Source of the DNA: Citromicrobium sp. JLT1363
GTDB lineage: Bacteria > Pseudomonadota > Alphaproteobacteria > Sphingomonadales > Sphingomonadaceae
DNA: 64,000 nucleotides
Direction of reading: 5' to 3'
NCBI RefSeq assembly: GCF_000186705.1
Contig: NZ_AEUE01000006.1
Location: forward strand, 248,001 to 312,000
A program made the position numbers and the translations under genes. Numbering within the stretch: position 1 is the first letter of the stretch; the number at the start of each line of letters is the position of its first letter. A model generated the notes under the pieces. It had not been told where the DNA came from, ran no database searches, and saw only the letters and a list, made by a program, of their open reading frames with translations. Below are positions 8,427-18,097 of the stretch, in pieces.

Positions 8427-10679
8427 ATGTCTGACACCGCACCTGCCATCACCCCCGAAGTCGTCGAACAGCACGGGCTTAGCCCCGAGGAATACGAGCG
8501 TGTGCTGAACGCGCTGGGCCGCGAGCCCAACCTGCTCGAACTCGGCATATTCTCGGTCATGTGGAGCGAGCATTGCTCGTACAAGAGCTCGCGCCTGCAC
8601 CTCAAGAAGCTGCCGACCGAAGCCGAGTGGGTTATCTGCGGCCCGGGCGAGAATGCCGGCGTGATCGACATTGGCGACGGTCAGGCGGCGATCTTCAAAA
8701 TGGAGTCGCACAACCACCCTTCGTATATCGAACCCTATCAGGGCGCGGCGACGGGCGTTGGCGGCATCCTGCGCGATGTCTTCACCATGGGCGCGCGGCC
8801 GGTAGCGAACGCCAACGCGCTGCGCTTTGGGCGGCCCGATCATCCCAAGATGAAGCATCTGGTGCAGGGCGTGGTCGCGGGGATCGGCGGCTACGGCAAT
8901 TGCGTCGGCGTGCCGACTGTCGCGGGCGAGACCAATTTCGACCCGGCCTATGACGGCAATATCCTCGTCAACGCGATGACCGTGGGCGTCGCGGACGCGG
9001 ACAAGATCTTCTATTCCGCCGCAACGGGCGTCGGAAACCCGATCGTCTATGTCGGCTCCAAGACCGGGCGCGACGGAATTCACGGTGCCACGATGGCGAG
9101 CGCGGATTTCGAGGAAGACGCCGAAGCGAAGCGCCCGACCGTGCAGGTCGGCGACCCCTTCACCGAGAAGCTGCTGATCGAGGCGTGCCTTGAGCTGATG
9201 GCGACCGATGCGATCGTCGCTATTCAGGACATGGGCGCGGCGGGGCTGACCAGCTCCAGCGTCGAAATGGCGAGCAACGGTGGCGTCGGCATTCGCCTGA
9301 AGATGGACGACGTGCCCCAGCGCGAAGAGGGGATGACGCCCTACGAAATGATGCTGAGCGAGAGCCAGGAGCGGATGCTCATGGTCCTCAAGCCCGGCAA
9401 GGAAGAGATGGCGCGCGCCATCTTCGAGAAGTGGGAGCTGGACTTCGCGGTGATCGGCGAAGTGACCGATACGGGCCGCATGGTGCTGGAATTCGAGGGC
9501 GAGGATGTATGCGACATCCCGCTCGCCCCCCTCGCCGACGATGCACCGCTGTATGATCGGCCCTACCTGCCGCTCGACGAATATAAGGCATGGGCGGGCA
9601 TCGCGCCGATGAAGGACGTGCCGGACACGTCCGATCCGGGCGCTGACCTGCTCAAGCTGATGGGCAGCCCCGCCCTCGCCTCGCGCCGGTGGATCTACGA
9701 ACAATACGACCGTCAGGTGGGCGCGGACACGCTGCAGACCGGTGGCGATGCGGGCGTGGTGCGCGTGCACGGCACGAAGAAGGCGCTCGCGATCAGCACC
9801 GATTGCACGCCGCGCTATGTCTTCGCGAACCCCTACGAGGGCGGCAAGCAGGCGGTGGCCGAAGCCTACCGCAACCTGTGCTCGGTGGGCGCGAAGCCGC
9901 TCGCGATCACCAATTGCCTCAACTTCGCCAACCCGCAGCGGCCCGAGATCATGGCGCAGATCGTCCACGCCTTGGGCGGCATGGGCGAGGCGTGCCGCAC
10001 GCTCGACTTCCCCGTGGTGAGCGGCAACGTGTCGCTGTATAACGAGAGCAAGGCGACCGGCGGCGGCTCTGCGATCCTGCCCACGCCTGCGATCGGCGGG
10101 GTCGGGCTGGTCGCGGATTACGACAAGCTCACCAGCATCGGCTTCAAGAACGAAGGCGATGCGATCTACCTGATTGCGCCCGAGTTCTGGGCCAAGCCCG
10201 ATCCGGTCCGCTCGCACTTGGGCAAGTCGCTGTGGCTCAAGGAAGTGCATGGCCGCGACGAGGGGCGTGCTCCGCCGGTCGACCTGCTCGCAGAGCGCGG
10301 CGCGGGCGAGATCGTACTCAAGCTGATCGACGAAGGCCTGCTGAGCGCGGTGCACGATTGCTCCGACGGCGGGCTCGCCGTGACGCTGGCCGAAATGGCG
10401 CTGGCAGGTGACATCGGCGCGGAGGTTACCGCGAACGACGCCTATACCGCCGCACAGTGGTGGTTCGGCGAGGACCAGAGCCGCTATGTCGTCACCGTCA
10501 GCCCGGACAAGGTCGAGGCGTTCAACGCCATCGTCGCAGAAGGCCCCGAAAGCGAAGCCGCCGCGCTGGTCGGCTTCCGCAGGCTCGGCACCGTCGGCGG
10601 CGACAGCCTGCTGGGCGTGAAGATCGACGATCTGCGCGCCGCCAACGAGGCTTTCTTCCAGGAGTGGATGGAGGGGTGA
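8427..10679 (+). CDS. purL: Phosphoribosylformylglycinamidine synthase subunit PurL
   Basis: ATP-dependent step four of purine synthesis (FGAR to FGAM), working with PurQ and PurS. It has 750 residues, the length of the small stand-alone PurL. Visible motifs are [15 protein letters not shown] (about residue 36), [41 protein letters not shown] and [15 protein letters not shown]. The ATG at 8427 starts [18 protein letters not shown], the usual N-terminus; the frame upstream of it lies within the preceding gene. purQ and purS are not nearby. Confidence 0.97.
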   Translation: MSDTAPAITPEVVEQHGLSPEEYERVLNALGREPNLLELGIFSVMWSEHCSYKSSRLHLKKLPTEAEWVICGPGENAGVIDIGDGQAAIFKMESHNHPSYIEPYQGAATGVGGILRDVFTMGARPVANANALRFGRPDHPKMKHLVQGVVAGIGGYGNCVGVPTVAGETNFDPAYDGNILVNAMTVGVADADKIFYSAATGVGNPIVYVGSKTGRDGIHGATMASADFEEDAEAKRPTVQVGDPFTEKLLIEACLELMATDAIVAIQDMGAAGLTSSSVEMASNGGVGIRLKMDDVPQREEGMTPYEMMLSESQERMLMVLKPGKEEMARAIFEKWELDFAVIGEVTDTGRMVLEFEGEDVCDIPLAPLADDAPLYDRPYLPLDEYKAWAGIAPMKDVPDTSDPGADLLKLMGSPALASRRWIYEQYDRQVGADTLQTGGDAGVVRVHGTKKALAISTDCTPRYVFANPYEGGKQAVAEAYRNLCSVGAKPLAITNCLNFANPQRPEIMAQIVHALGGMGEACRTLDFPVVSGNVSLYNESKATGGGSAILPTPAIGGVGLVADYDKLTSIGFKNEGDAIYLIAPEFWAKPDPVRSHLGKSLWLKEVHGRDEGRAPPVDLLAERGAGEIVLKLIDEGLLSAVHDCSDGGLAVTLAEMALAGDIGAEVTANDAYTAAQWWFGEDQSRYVVTVSPDKVEAFNAIVAEGPESEAAALVGFRRLGTVGGDSLLGVKIDDLRAANEAFFQEWMEG

Positions 10680-10680
10680 G

Positions 10681-11088
10681 ATGAGCGCGGGCTATTCCGG
10701 CACCCCGCTCGCCAAGAAGCTCAACCTGCGTGACGATCAGCGGGTGTGGTTTCATGCCATGCCCGAGAGCGTGCAGGATGAGATCGGCGAATATGCGCTC
10801 GACCTGATCTTCGTCGCAGACCCGGCAGAGGGGATCGACGCCGCGCATATCTTCGTGACCACGCGCGAGGAACTGGAGAGCCTGCTCCCCACGTTGCGTA
10901 ACCAGATCGCGGTCGATGGGCATATCTGGGTGAGCTGGCCGAAGAAGGCATCCAAGGTGCCAACCGATGTCACCGAAGACACGATCCGCGAGGTCGCGCT
11001 ACCGATCGGGCTGGTCGATACGAAAGTGTGCGCGGTGGACGAGACATGGTCGGGCCTCAAACTGGTGATCCGCAAGGATTTGCGATGA
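10681..11088 (+). CDS. DUF3052 family protein
   Basis: A 135-residue protein starting MSAGYSGTPLAKKLNLRDDQ, the usual opening of DUF3052 proteins. It has no signal peptide or membrane segment, so it is likely cytoplasmic. WVSWPKKASKVPTDVTED and the LVIRKDLR end are family-typical. The family has no known function. It begins one base after the purL stop, and its own stop overlaps the start of the nitroreductase gene (ATGA), so the three genes form a tight operon. Confidence 0.88.
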   Translation: MSAGYSGTPLAKKLNLRDDQRVWFHAMPESVQDEIGEYALDLIFVADPAEGIDAAHIFVTTREELESLLPTLRNQIAVDGHIWVSWPKKASKVPTDVTEDTIREVALPIGLVDTKVCAVDETWSGLKLVIRKDLR

Positions 11089-11765
11089 CCGAAAGGCACC
11101 AGCCTTTCCCCGCTTTGCCCGAATACACCGACGCGCAACGCATCAAGCGCGCCCGCACCGCGTACGAGCGTCTGAAGATCCGCCACTCCTGCCGCAGCTT
11201 TGCCGATACGCCCGTTCCGCGCGAAGTGATCGAGGCCGCGATCCTGGCGGCAGGCACCGCGCCCAATGGCGCGAATCACCAGCCGTGGCATTTCACGGCG
11301 GTTTCCTCGCCCGACAAAAAGCGCGCTATCCGCGAGGCGGCAGAGGCGGCAGAGGCGGAAGAGCGGTCGTTTTACGCCGGTAAAGCGAGCGATGAATGGC
11401 TCGATGCGCTCGCCCCGCTGGGTACGGATGCGGACAAGCCCTTCCTCGAAACCGCGCCGTGGCTGATCGTGTGCTTCGCGCAGCGCAAGGGCGGGATCGA
11501 GGAGGACGGGCAGACGCAGAACTACTACGTCACCGAAAGCGTCGGCATCGCTTGCGGACTGCTGCTGGCGACATTGCACGACGCCGGCCTTGCCACGCTC
11601 ACCCACACCCCCTCGCCCATGGGTTTCCTGCGCGAGATTTGCGGGCGGCCCGAGCATGAGAAACCGCTGATGATCGTGGTTGCCGGGCATCCATCGCCCG
11701 ACGCGAGCGTGCCCGACCACGCGCTTCGCAAGAAGCCGCTCAGCCAGATCGCCAGCTGGCTCTAG
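11085..11765 (+). CDS. Nitroreductase-fold flavoprotein, iodotyrosine-deiodinase-like
   Basis: A 226-residue FMN-binding protein of the nitroreductase fold. IRHSCRSFADTPVP opens the fold, and APNGANHQPWHF, YYVTESVGIACGLLLATLHD and TLTHTPSPMGFL are the pattern of the iodotyrosine-deiodinase (IYD) subfamily rather than NfsB/NfnB nitroreductases. Bacterial IYD-like proteins can reductively dehalogenate halotyrosines, but the natural substrate here is unknown. The ATG at 11085 overlaps the DUF3052 stop by four bases. The stop is 3 bp from the convergent COQ4 gene. Confidence 0.85.
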   Translation: MTERHQPFPALPEYTDAQRIKRARTAYERLKIRHSCRSFADTPVPREVIEAAILAAGTAPNGANHQPWHFTAVSSPDKKRAIREAAEAAEAEERSFYAGKASDEWLDALAPLGTDADKPFLETAPWLIVCFAQRKGGIEEDGQTQNYYVTESVGIACGLLLATLHDAGLATLTHTPSPMGFLREICGRPEHEKPLMIVVAGHPSPDASVPDHALRKKPLSQIASWL

Positions 11766-11768
11766 CCC

Positions 11769-12620
11769 TCAGGCGGTGGCGGGAGCGCCGACTTCGCCCG
11801 GCTCGGTGCCGAGCAGATCATAGGGGTCGATCCCTTCCTCGCGCCAGATGCGGTGGCATTCGCGGTACCAGTGGGGCTCCGGAATATTCAGCTTCTTGCG
11901 CGCTTCCTGCAGGTCCATCGCCAGCAATTCGCGGATCGACATGGCGACCAGCGCCGGGCACGCGGTACCTGTCTTCTGCGCCTGGCGCACGGCTTTGAAC
12001 ACCGGTGCCTTGCTGCCCTTCGCGCCGCGCTTGATGTTGAGCGCCCCGGCATAGCCGATCAGCAGGTGGCCATGGCTCGGCTGCTGGCCGTGAGTAAACA
12101 GCAGCACGCATTGTTCGCCCAGCGCATCGCGGCCATAGCCGGTGAGCACATGCATCAGGTCATGCGTGTCGCGGCTGCGGAAGCCGAACCACTCCACCAG
12201 ATCGCCATACCTGCGGCGACCAAGCTTGTCGGCTTCTGCCACAAGTCCGGCAGCAGACAGGCCTTCGCTTTCCATGAAGTCGCAATAGGCATGCGCGACG
12301 CTGCCCTGCGGTAGCTTGCGCAGGGTCTCGTGATCGTCGAGGATCGGCGGAAGGTAAGGTTCTTCCCTGCGCAGACGCTCCCCGTGCTCGCTCAGCACCA
12401 GGTTGCGGACGCGCGGCATGAAGCTCTTGTGCGGCAGCGCCTCGAAGATGCGGAAGACATGGCTGGTGTCTTCCTTGTCCTTCAGGAGCTCGCGGAAATG
12501 ATGGTACGCGAGCAGGGGACGGTACTTCGGCATCTCCCGGTCGGGATGGCGCAGCGGCGTACCATCGGCCGCGGTTTCCATGTCGGCAGTGGCCTCGGTG
12601 ATCGGACTGGCATCGGTCAT
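11769..12620 (-). CDS. COQ4 family protein
   Basis: A 283-residue protein of the COQ4 family, linked to ubiquinone synthesis (the eukaryotic member scaffolds the Coq complex and removes the C1 carboxylate). The zinc-ligand motif HDxxHx11E is exact: HDLMH followed by 11 residues and E in the segment THDLMHVLTGYGRDALGEQ. FMPRVRNLVLSEHG and HWYRECHR are further matches. The start is ATG at 12620, with AAGGA 8 bases upstream. An inverted repeat lies just upstream, suggesting local control. The bacterial role is not settled. Confidence 0.88.
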   Translation of the reverse strand: MTDASPITEATADMETAADGTPLRHPDREMPKYRPLLAYHHFRELLKDKEDTSHVFRIFEALPHKSFMPRVRNLVLSEHGERLRREEPYLPPILDDHETLRKLPQGSVAHAYCDFMESEGLSAAGLVAEADKLGRRRYGDLVEWFGFRSRDTHDLMHVLTGYGRDALGEQCVLLFTHGQQPSHGHLLIGYAGALNIKRGAKGSKAPVFKAVRQAQKTGTACPALVAMSIRELLAMDLQEARKKLNIPEPHWYRECHRIWREEGIDPYDLLGTEPGEVGAPATA

Positions 12621-12635
12621 GGCAAAATTCCTTAC

Positions 12636-12649
12636 TGACATAGATGTCA
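12636..12649. promoter_or_regulatory. Inverted-repeat operator candidate upstream of COQ4 gene
   Basis: TGACAT-AG-ATGTCA is a perfect six-base inverted repeat with a 2-bp centre, ending 16 bases before the COQ4 start codon. Its TGACA...TGTCA form is like many TetR/MarR-type operators. No such regulator is encoded next to it, so the binding protein is unknown. Confidence 0.45.
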
Positions 12650-12678
12650 ATAAAGCATGAACCAGAAAGTTCCAAGGC

Positions 12679-13563
12679 CTATTTCATGACCCATTTTTCG
12701 CGGTCGATCCCGAGCAGCAACAGGACTGCGGTGAGATCCTCGCTATCCACCCAGCCATTGGCGGCCGCCCGGGTCCTGGGCTTCGCACGAAAGGCTATGC
12801 CGTAATCCGCCGCGAGCAGCATCGGCGTGTCGTTTGCACCGTCTCCCAGCGCAAGCGTTCTTGCGCCCTCCCCCAGCTTCGCAGCCTCTTCGCGCAGGGT
12901 CGCTTCCTTGGTGGTGCTGTCGCAAATCGGCTCCTGCACCGCACCGGTCAGCTTGCCGTCCTTCACCAGCAGCCGGTTGCCGATCACACGATCGAAGCCG
13001 AGCCTTTCCGCGACCGGATCGGCGAAGCGGTGGAACCCGCCCGTCACCAGCACGCTGCGCGCACCATGCGCCGAAAGCGTCGCAATCAGTGTCGCGGCCC
13101 CCGGCGTCGGGCTGATCCGCTCGTCGAGGCACCGTTTGATCGCGCTTTCGTCCAGACCTTCGAGCAGGCCGACACGCTCCTTCAACGCCCCGGCGAAATC
13201 CAGTTCGCCCCGCATCGCGCGCTCGGTGATTTCGGCCACCTGCGGCTTCAGCCCGGCGAAATCCGCCAGTTCGTCGATGCATTCCTGCCCGATCATGGTC
13301 GAATCCATGTCGCTGACGACAAGGCGCGGAATTTCGATCACATCGTCCGCGAAGAGCGCGGCCGAGGGGGCGAGATGTTCTTCCACCAACGGCGCGACCA
13401 CCTCCCGCGTCCCTTCGGGGATCGCGATCTCCAGCACCTCGCCGCAGAAATCGAGCATGGAGGCGCCCGCGAAAGGCTGGCCAGCGTCGGCCAGCGCGGT
13501 TTCCAATGTGCGAAGGCTTGCCTCCGAGGGGACCGGCTCTGATAGGACGCGGACGATGAGCAC
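12679..13563 (-). CDS. serB: Phosphoserine phosphatase
   Basis: Last step of serine synthesis. It has 294 residues: an N-terminal ACT-like part (about 1-75) and a HAD phosphatase domain. Catalytic DMDSTMIG begins near residue 85, followed by [11 protein letters not shown] and [13 protein letters not shown], all diagnostic for SerB. The start is GTG at 13563, with GGAGA 8 bases upstream. A longer frame from an ATG is open but runs deeper into miaA on the other strand. The 5' end overlaps that of the divergent miaA by 8 bp. Confidence 0.95.
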   Translation of the reverse strand: MLIVRVLSEPVPSEASLRTLETALADAGQPFAGASMLDFCGEVLEIAIPEGTREVVAPLVEEHLAPSAALFADDVIEIPRLVVSDMDSTMIGQECIDELADFAGLKPQVAEITERAMRGELDFAGALKERVGLLEGLDESAIKRCLDERISPTPGAATLIATLSAHGARSVLVTGGFHRFADPVAERLGFDRVIGNRLLVKDGKLTGAVQEPICDSTTKEATLREEAAKLGEGARTLALGDGANDTPMLLAADYGIAFRAKPRTRAAANGWVDSEDLTAVLLLLGIDREKWVMK

Positions 13564-14527
13564 GAACGAATTCTCCGATACGGCAGGTGGACCGCTGGCG
13601 CTCATCGCAGGGCCCACTGCCAGCGGCAAGAGCGCGCTGGCGCTAGATCTGGCAGACTCGCTTGCGAAGGCCGGGCGCAGGGGCGTGATCGTGAATGCGG
13701 ACAGTGCGCAGGTCTATGCCGACCTGCGCGTGCTAAGCGCACGCCCCTCCCCCGAAGAGACCGCACGCGCCGAACACCGCCTGTTCGGATCGTGGGATGG
13801 CGCGCAGACCTGTTCCGCAGCGGACTGGGCCGCCGGGGCCAAGCAGGAAATCGCCCAGATCCATGCCGCCGGTGCGGTGCCCATCCTTGTCGGGGGGACC
13901 GGCCTGTACATCCGCACGCTGCTGGATGGGATCGCACCCGTCCCGGCGATAACGCCGCATGTGCGCGACGCGGTGCGCGCCTTGCCGACCGAAGAGGCCT
14001 ACACCGCGCTTTCACACGAAGACCCGGCGAGCCACGCACGGCTCGATCCGGGCGACCGGCAACGCATCGCGCGCGCGCTGGAGGTGGTCCGCGCAACCGG
14101 GCTGACCCTGGGCGAGTGGCAGGAACGGCGCGAGGGCGGGATTGCAGACAAGGTGAATCTTGCGCCCGTCATCCTCCTGCCCGAGCGCGAGTTGCTTTAC
14201 GCACGTTGCGATGCCCGGTTCGAGGCGATGATGGAGCGAGGTGCCGTCGAAGAAGTCGAGGCTCTGCTCGCGCATGAACTCGATCCCGACCTGCCGGTGA
14301 TGCGCGCCATCGGCGTGCGCGAGATTGCCGCATGGCTGGGCGGCGAAATCTCGCGCGATGAAGCCGTGGCGAAAGGGCAGCAAGCGACCCGCAACTACGC
14401 GAAACGACAATATACCTGGCTCCGGCACCAGCCTCCGGAGGACTGGCCGCGGGTCGCGACAGCCGAGGAGGCGCTGGCTTTGCTGGTCGCCGACGCTAGG
14501 CTGGCTCGCGGAGAGGAATCGCAATGA
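13556..14527 (+). CDS. miaA: tRNA dimethylallyltransferase
   Basis: Adds dimethylallyl to A37 of tRNAs reading UNN codons. It has 323 residues. The P-loop GPTASGKS is at about residues 19-26, with [36 protein letters not shown] and [12 protein letters not shown] following, the full MiaA set. The ATG at 13556 has AGGA 8 bases upstream. The open frame continues upstream for over 240 codons, antisense to serB, without homology. Its stop overlaps the start of the amidohydrolase gene by four bases. Confidence 0.96.
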   Translation: MSTNEFSDTAGGPLALIAGPTASGKSALALDLADSLAKAGRRGVIVNADSAQVYADLRVLSARPSPEETARAEHRLFGSWDGAQTCSAADWAAGAKQEIAQIHAAGAVPILVGGTGLYIRTLLDGIAPVPAITPHVRDAVRALPTEEAYTALSHEDPASHARLDPGDRQRIARALEVVRATGLTLGEWQERREGGIADKVNLAPVILLPERELLYARCDARFEAMMERGAVEEVEALLAHELDPDLPVMRAIGVREIAAWLGGEISRDEAVAKGQQATRNYAKRQYTWLRHQPPEDWPRVATAEEALALLVADARLARGEESQ

Positions 14528-15585
14528 ACATGACGACCGAAGAGACCATTCTGGAGCCCGATCTCCCGATCATCGATCCGCACCACCACCTGTGGGACCT
14601 GCGACCGGTGATCCCTGCATTCCCCGAACCCCTCCACCCGTTTCTCGAGACAGTGGCGGGCGCAGCGCATTACACCTTCGATCAGCTGCAGGCGGATACG
14701 CAGTCCGGCCACAGAATCATCGGCACCGTCTTCATGGAGTGCGGCGCCTTCTACGATCCCTCTCGCGGCGAGGACATGAAGGTGGTGGGCGAGGTCGAGT
14801 TCGTGCGCGGTGTCGCGGCGCAGGGCTCAAGCGGCCTGTACGGCCCCTACCGCCCCTGTGCCGGGATCGTGGGCCACGCGGACCTGCGGCTCGGCGCTTC
14901 GGCTGGCGCTGTGCTCGACGCGCTGGCGGAAGCGGGCGGCCCCCGTTTCAAGGGTATCCGACACGCGGGAGCCTGGGATGCGGACCCCGATGTGCTGGGC
15001 CCGGCCTTTCACCATCCCGAAGGGCTCTACCGCGACGCCGCCTTTCGTGAGGGGTTTGCAGAACTGGGCAAACGGGGGCTGAGCTTCGATGCGTGGGTTC
15101 TCGAACCGCAGCTGGGCGATGTGAGCGACCTGGCGAAGGCCTTCCCCAACCAGCCCATCGTCCTCGACCACTGTGGAACCCCGCTGGGCAGTGCCTGCTA
15201 CGCGGGCAAGCTGGACGAGCATTTCGAGCGCTGGCGCGGCTCCATCCGCGAACTGGCGGGTTGCGAGAACGTGGTGGTCAAGCTGGGCGGACTCGCAATG
15301 TCCTTCTGCGGCATGCCAGCGGATGGTCCGACTGATGGCGTTCCATCCCAAGCGCTCGCCGAGATGTGGCGGCCCTACATCGAAACCTGCATTGAGGCCT
15401 TCGGGCCGGATCGGTCGATGTTCGAAAGCAATTATCCCGTCGACAGGTGGGGCGGCAGCTACGCAACCCTCTGGAATGCATTCAAACATCTGGCATCGGG
15501 TGCATCGGAAGAGGAAAAGCACGCGCTGTTCGCCGGCACCGCAGCGCGCACCTACGGCATCGAGCACCTGCTCGAGTTGACGTAA
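14524..15585 (+). CDS. Amidohydrolase family protein (COG3618-like)
   Basis: A 353-residue TIM-barrel hydrolase of the amidohydrolase-2 group, which includes lactonases and the 2-pyrone-4,6-dicarboxylate hydrolase type. Metal-site motifs are [10 protein letters not shown] near residue 17 (HxH), [11 protein letters not shown] and the late [12 protein letters not shown] with its aspartate. The start ATG overlaps the miaA stop (ATGA) and follows a GGAGAGGA ribosome site. The substrate is unknown; lactones or ring-cleavage products are likely from the family. Confidence 0.88.
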   Translation: MNMTTEETILEPDLPIIDPHHHLWDLRPVIPAFPEPLHPFLETVAGAAHYTFDQLQADTQSGHRIIGTVFMECGAFYDPSRGEDMKVVGEVEFVRGVAAQGSSGLYGPYRPCAGIVGHADLRLGASAGAVLDALAEAGGPRFKGIRHAGAWDADPDVLGPAFHHPEGLYRDAAFREGFAELGKRGLSFDAWVLEPQLGDVSDLAKAFPNQPIVLDHCGTPLGSACYAGKLDEHFERWRGSIRELAGCENVVVKLGGLAMSFCGMPADGPTDGVPSQALAEMWRPYIETCIEAFGPDRSMFESNYPVDRWGGSYATLWNAFKHLASGASEEEKHALFAGTAARTYGIEHLLELT

Positions 15586-15654
15586 CGGCAATCTCGACAC
15601 CGCCGGAAGCCGCGCATAGACCCCATCCAGACACGATATCCGGAGAGACGATCA

Positions 15655-16629
15655 ATGCCCCTGCCCGCCCCGTTCGACCGACTGCGCCTGCCGATCATCG
15701 GATCGCCCATGTTCATCGTTTCCGGCCCCGAACTGGTCATCGCGCAGTGCAAGGCTGGGATCGTCGGCAGCTTCCCCGCACTGAACGCGCGGCCTTCGGG
15801 CGTGCTCGACGAATGGCTGCACCGGATCACGGAAGAGCTGGCGGCGCACAATCGCGACAACCCGGATCGCCCCGCCGCGCCCTTCGCGGTCAACCAGATC
15901 GTCCATCGCTCCAATGCGCGGCTCGAAGAGGACATGCAGGTGTGCGAGAAGTGGCAGGTGCCGCTCGTCATCACCTCGCTCGGCGCGCGTGAAGAGGTCT
16001 TTCAGGCGGTCGACAACTGGGGCGGCATCACGCTGCACGACGTCATCAACAACCGCTTCGCGCACAAGGCGATCGAAAAGGGCGCGACCGGTCTCATTCC
16101 TGTGGCCGCCGGTGCGGGCGGCCATGCGGGCACGCAGTCGCCCTTCGCCCTGATGCACGAGATTCGCGAATGGTTCGACGGGCTGGTTGCGCTGTCGGGC
16201 TCCATCGCGACCGGCCGTTCGGTCCTCGCCGCGCAGGCGATGGGCGCCGATTTCGGCTATATCGGCAGCGCCTTCATCGCGACCGAGGAAGCGAACGCGG
16301 ATCAGGGCTACAAGCAGGGCATCGTGGATAGCAGCGCCGAAGGCATCGTCTACACCAACCTGTTCACCGGTGTGCACGGTAACTACCTGCGCAGCTCGAT
16401 CGAGGCCGCCGGGCTCGATCCCGACAACCTGCCCGAAAGCGACCCTTCGAAGATGAACTTCGGCAGCGGCGGCAATTCCAAGGCCAAGGCGTGGAAGGAC
16501 ATCTGGGGTTCGGGCCAGGGCGTGGGCGCGGTAAAGAACGTTGCGACCGTGGCCGAGATGGTCGATCGGCTGGAGCGTGAGTACAAGGAAGCGAAGGCGG
16601 CGCTGGACGAGGCGTCTGCCCCGTACTGA
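15655..16629 (+). CDS. Nitronate monooxygenase family protein
   Basis: A 324-residue FMN-dependent TIM-barrel enzyme of the 2-nitropropane dioxygenase/nitronate monooxygenase family, which oxidises toxic nitronates. It starts MPLPAPFDRLRLPIIGSPMF. FMN-binding AAGAGGHAG, SGSIATGRSVLAAQAMGADF and YIGSAFIATEEA are typical. GGAGAG lies 7 bases before the ATG at 15655. The related enoyl-ACP reductase FabK shares the fold, but it has a different N-terminus. The stop is 3 bp from that of the convergent gene. Confidence 0.9.
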   Translation: MPLPAPFDRLRLPIIGSPMFIVSGPELVIAQCKAGIVGSFPALNARPSGVLDEWLHRITEELAAHNRDNPDRPAAPFAVNQIVHRSNARLEEDMQVCEKWQVPLVITSLGAREEVFQAVDNWGGITLHDVINNRFAHKAIEKGATGLIPVAAGAGGHAGTQSPFALMHEIREWFDGLVALSGSIATGRSVLAAQAMGADFGYIGSAFIATEEANADQGYKQGIVDSSAEGIVYTNLFTGVHGNYLRSSIEAAGLDPDNLPESDPSKMNFGSGGNSKAKAWKDIWGSGQGVGAVKNVATVAEMVDRLEREYKEAKAALDEASAPY

Positions 16630-16632
16630 CGG

Positions 16633-17409
16633 CTAACCGGGCCAGACCCTCACGAAACGCCTGTTGGCCGAGGGTTCCAGCCGGATGGCGTGCCCCTCCG
16701 GCGTGGCGAGCTGCCCGGTCTGATCCTGTTCGCCGGCGTAGAACAGGTGTGTGAACAGCAGCCGCGCCAGCGAATCCCCGTCCCCGCGCAAGAGATTCGG
16801 CTCGATCCGGAATTCCTGCCCGGTGAAGTACCGCAACCCGTGGCTCTGAAGCGCACCGTCGAGCGTCCGGCGGAAGCTGGCGAACAGGCCGACCGGCAAT
16901 TCCCCGCGCCGCTGCCAGGCATCGAAATGACGCCCCAGCCGGTCCGGTTCGATGGCCACCCCGCCGGGCGTCCAGCAGATCGCGGCGCCGCCGAAGGTGT
17001 CGGCAAGCCCATGGGCCAGCACGAACCATTCGCGCAAGATCGACACGCTGTTCCGCCCTGCCGCAACATGCGGGCCGAGCCGCAAGGAGGCGGCCTCGAT
17101 CCTTGCGGGTAGCACCACCTCTTGCAGCGACTGGGAGAGATCGATTCGCGGGATGGCAACCGCCGGGCCGGGCGCCAGACCGACGACGTCGAAAGTAAAC
17201 CCCGCCCGGCCGAGCGAGAGGCCGCAGGGCGGCGCGATGTCGCGCGGGCGGTCGGTTGCCGCAAGATCCGGCCCTATCGAATCGATATATCCGGCATCCG
17301 CGCATTGCTGCCGCACGCGCCGCGCGGTGGGCCGCTCGTCCCGCGCGAACAGGATCAGCAGATCGTCGCCGATTTCCGAAGCATCGGACCGCATCAACTC
17401 ACCGGACAT
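16633..17409 (-). CDS. Conserved hypothetical protein
   Basis: A 258-residue protein I do not recognise. It lacks a signal peptide or clear membrane helices. The N-terminal part reads ILFARDERPTARRVRQQC, and the centre has FVLAHGLADTFGGAAICWTPGG, suggestive of a globular cytoplasmic fold. The ATG at 17409 is preferred because AAGGG stands 8 bases upstream; ATG at 17394 is an alternative, and the frame is open to 17487. It lies between nitronate monooxygenase (convergent, 3 bp) and a flavodoxin-like gene on its own strand. Confidence 0.65.
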   Translation of the reverse strand: MSGELMRSDASEIGDDLLILFARDERPTARRVRQQCADAGYIDSIGPDLAATDRPRDIAPPCGLSLGRAGFTFDVVGLAPGPAVAIPRIDLSQSLQEVVLPARIEAASLRLGPHVAAGRNSVSILREWFVLAHGLADTFGGAAICWTPGGVAIEPDRLGRHFDAWQRRGELPVGLFASFRRTLDGALQSHGLRYFTGQEFRIEPNLLRGDGDSLARLLFTHLFYAGEQDQTGQLATPEGHAIRLEPSANRRFVRVWPG

Positions 17410-17531
17410 GCGCTCATCCCTTCCTGCGCTCCTGCCGCGAGCATGCTTTGCGCGTGTCGCGCGGGCCCGTCGAGGGGGCAGCCGCATGGATTGCTCCGAA
17501 ATGGATCACGGGCCACGCCGGGCGGAAACGA

Positions 17532-18017
17532 TCAGAAGACGCCCATCGCCAAGCCCTCGGCCATCGCCTCGCCCAGCGCTTCGCATTCGTCGAGCCGCCC
17601 CTGCGGCACGGTTTTCTCGGCGAGGATTTCCTCCGGAGTCTGCGCCTCCATGCAGATGATGATGCGATCGGCGACCCGCTTCAGCCGCCATCCCTGTGCG
17701 ATGCGGTCGATCTGCGCCTGCGCGCCCTCCCCGTCCGATCCGGCGGCGATGATGGTGGCGAAGGCACGCCCCTCGATCTTGCCGAGGACGGGGTAGTAAC
17801 AACGGTCGTACATCTCCTTCATCATGCCGGACATGGTGGCGAGGTTTTCGGGGCAGACGAACAGGTAACCTTGCGCAGCCAGCAGGTCGTCGGGCGTCAC
17901 GTCTTCGGCGGCGAGTATCCGCGCGGCATCGCCCGCCCCTTTGGCGGCGGCGCGCGCCATCGCCTCGCTCGCGCCGGTGCGGCTATGCCATGCGATCAGA
18001 AGTGGCTGCTGCGTCAT
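17532..18017 (-). CDS. Flavodoxin-like / NAD(P)H-dependent FMN oxidoreductase
   Basis: A 161-residue flavodoxin-fold protein. LLIAWHSRTGASEAMARAA at the N-terminus is the FMN-phosphate loop, and YLFVCPENLATMSGMMKEMYDRCYYP covers the isoalloxazine-contact loops. Likely a flavin-dependent reductase using NAD(P)H; partner and substrate are unknown. It is divergent from recJ, 80 bp away. Confidence 0.82.
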   Translation of the reverse strand: MTQQPLLIAWHSRTGASEAMARAAAKGAGDAARILAAEDVTPDDLLAAQGYLFVCPENLATMSGMMKEMYDRCYYPVLGKIEGRAFATIIAAGSDGEGAQAQIDRIAQGWRLKRVADRIIICMEAQTPEEILAEKTVPQGRLDECEALGEAMAEGLAMGVF

Positions 18018-18097
18018 GCGCCCAAACTCGGGCCCGGCTGTCGAAAGTCAACGGGGGCGTGCTTTGTTCTTGCTCCGCAACGCGCTAGGCTGATGCG

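Noticed and set aside
8331-10355. Open frame of 674 codons antisense to purL
   Set aside because: A shadow of high-GC codon bias in purL; its product is rich in Arg, His and Gly and shows no family motif or ribosome site.
12827-13555. N-terminal extension of miaA by 243 codons
   Set aside because: The extension is antisense to serB; the ribosome site and MiaA homology start at 13556.
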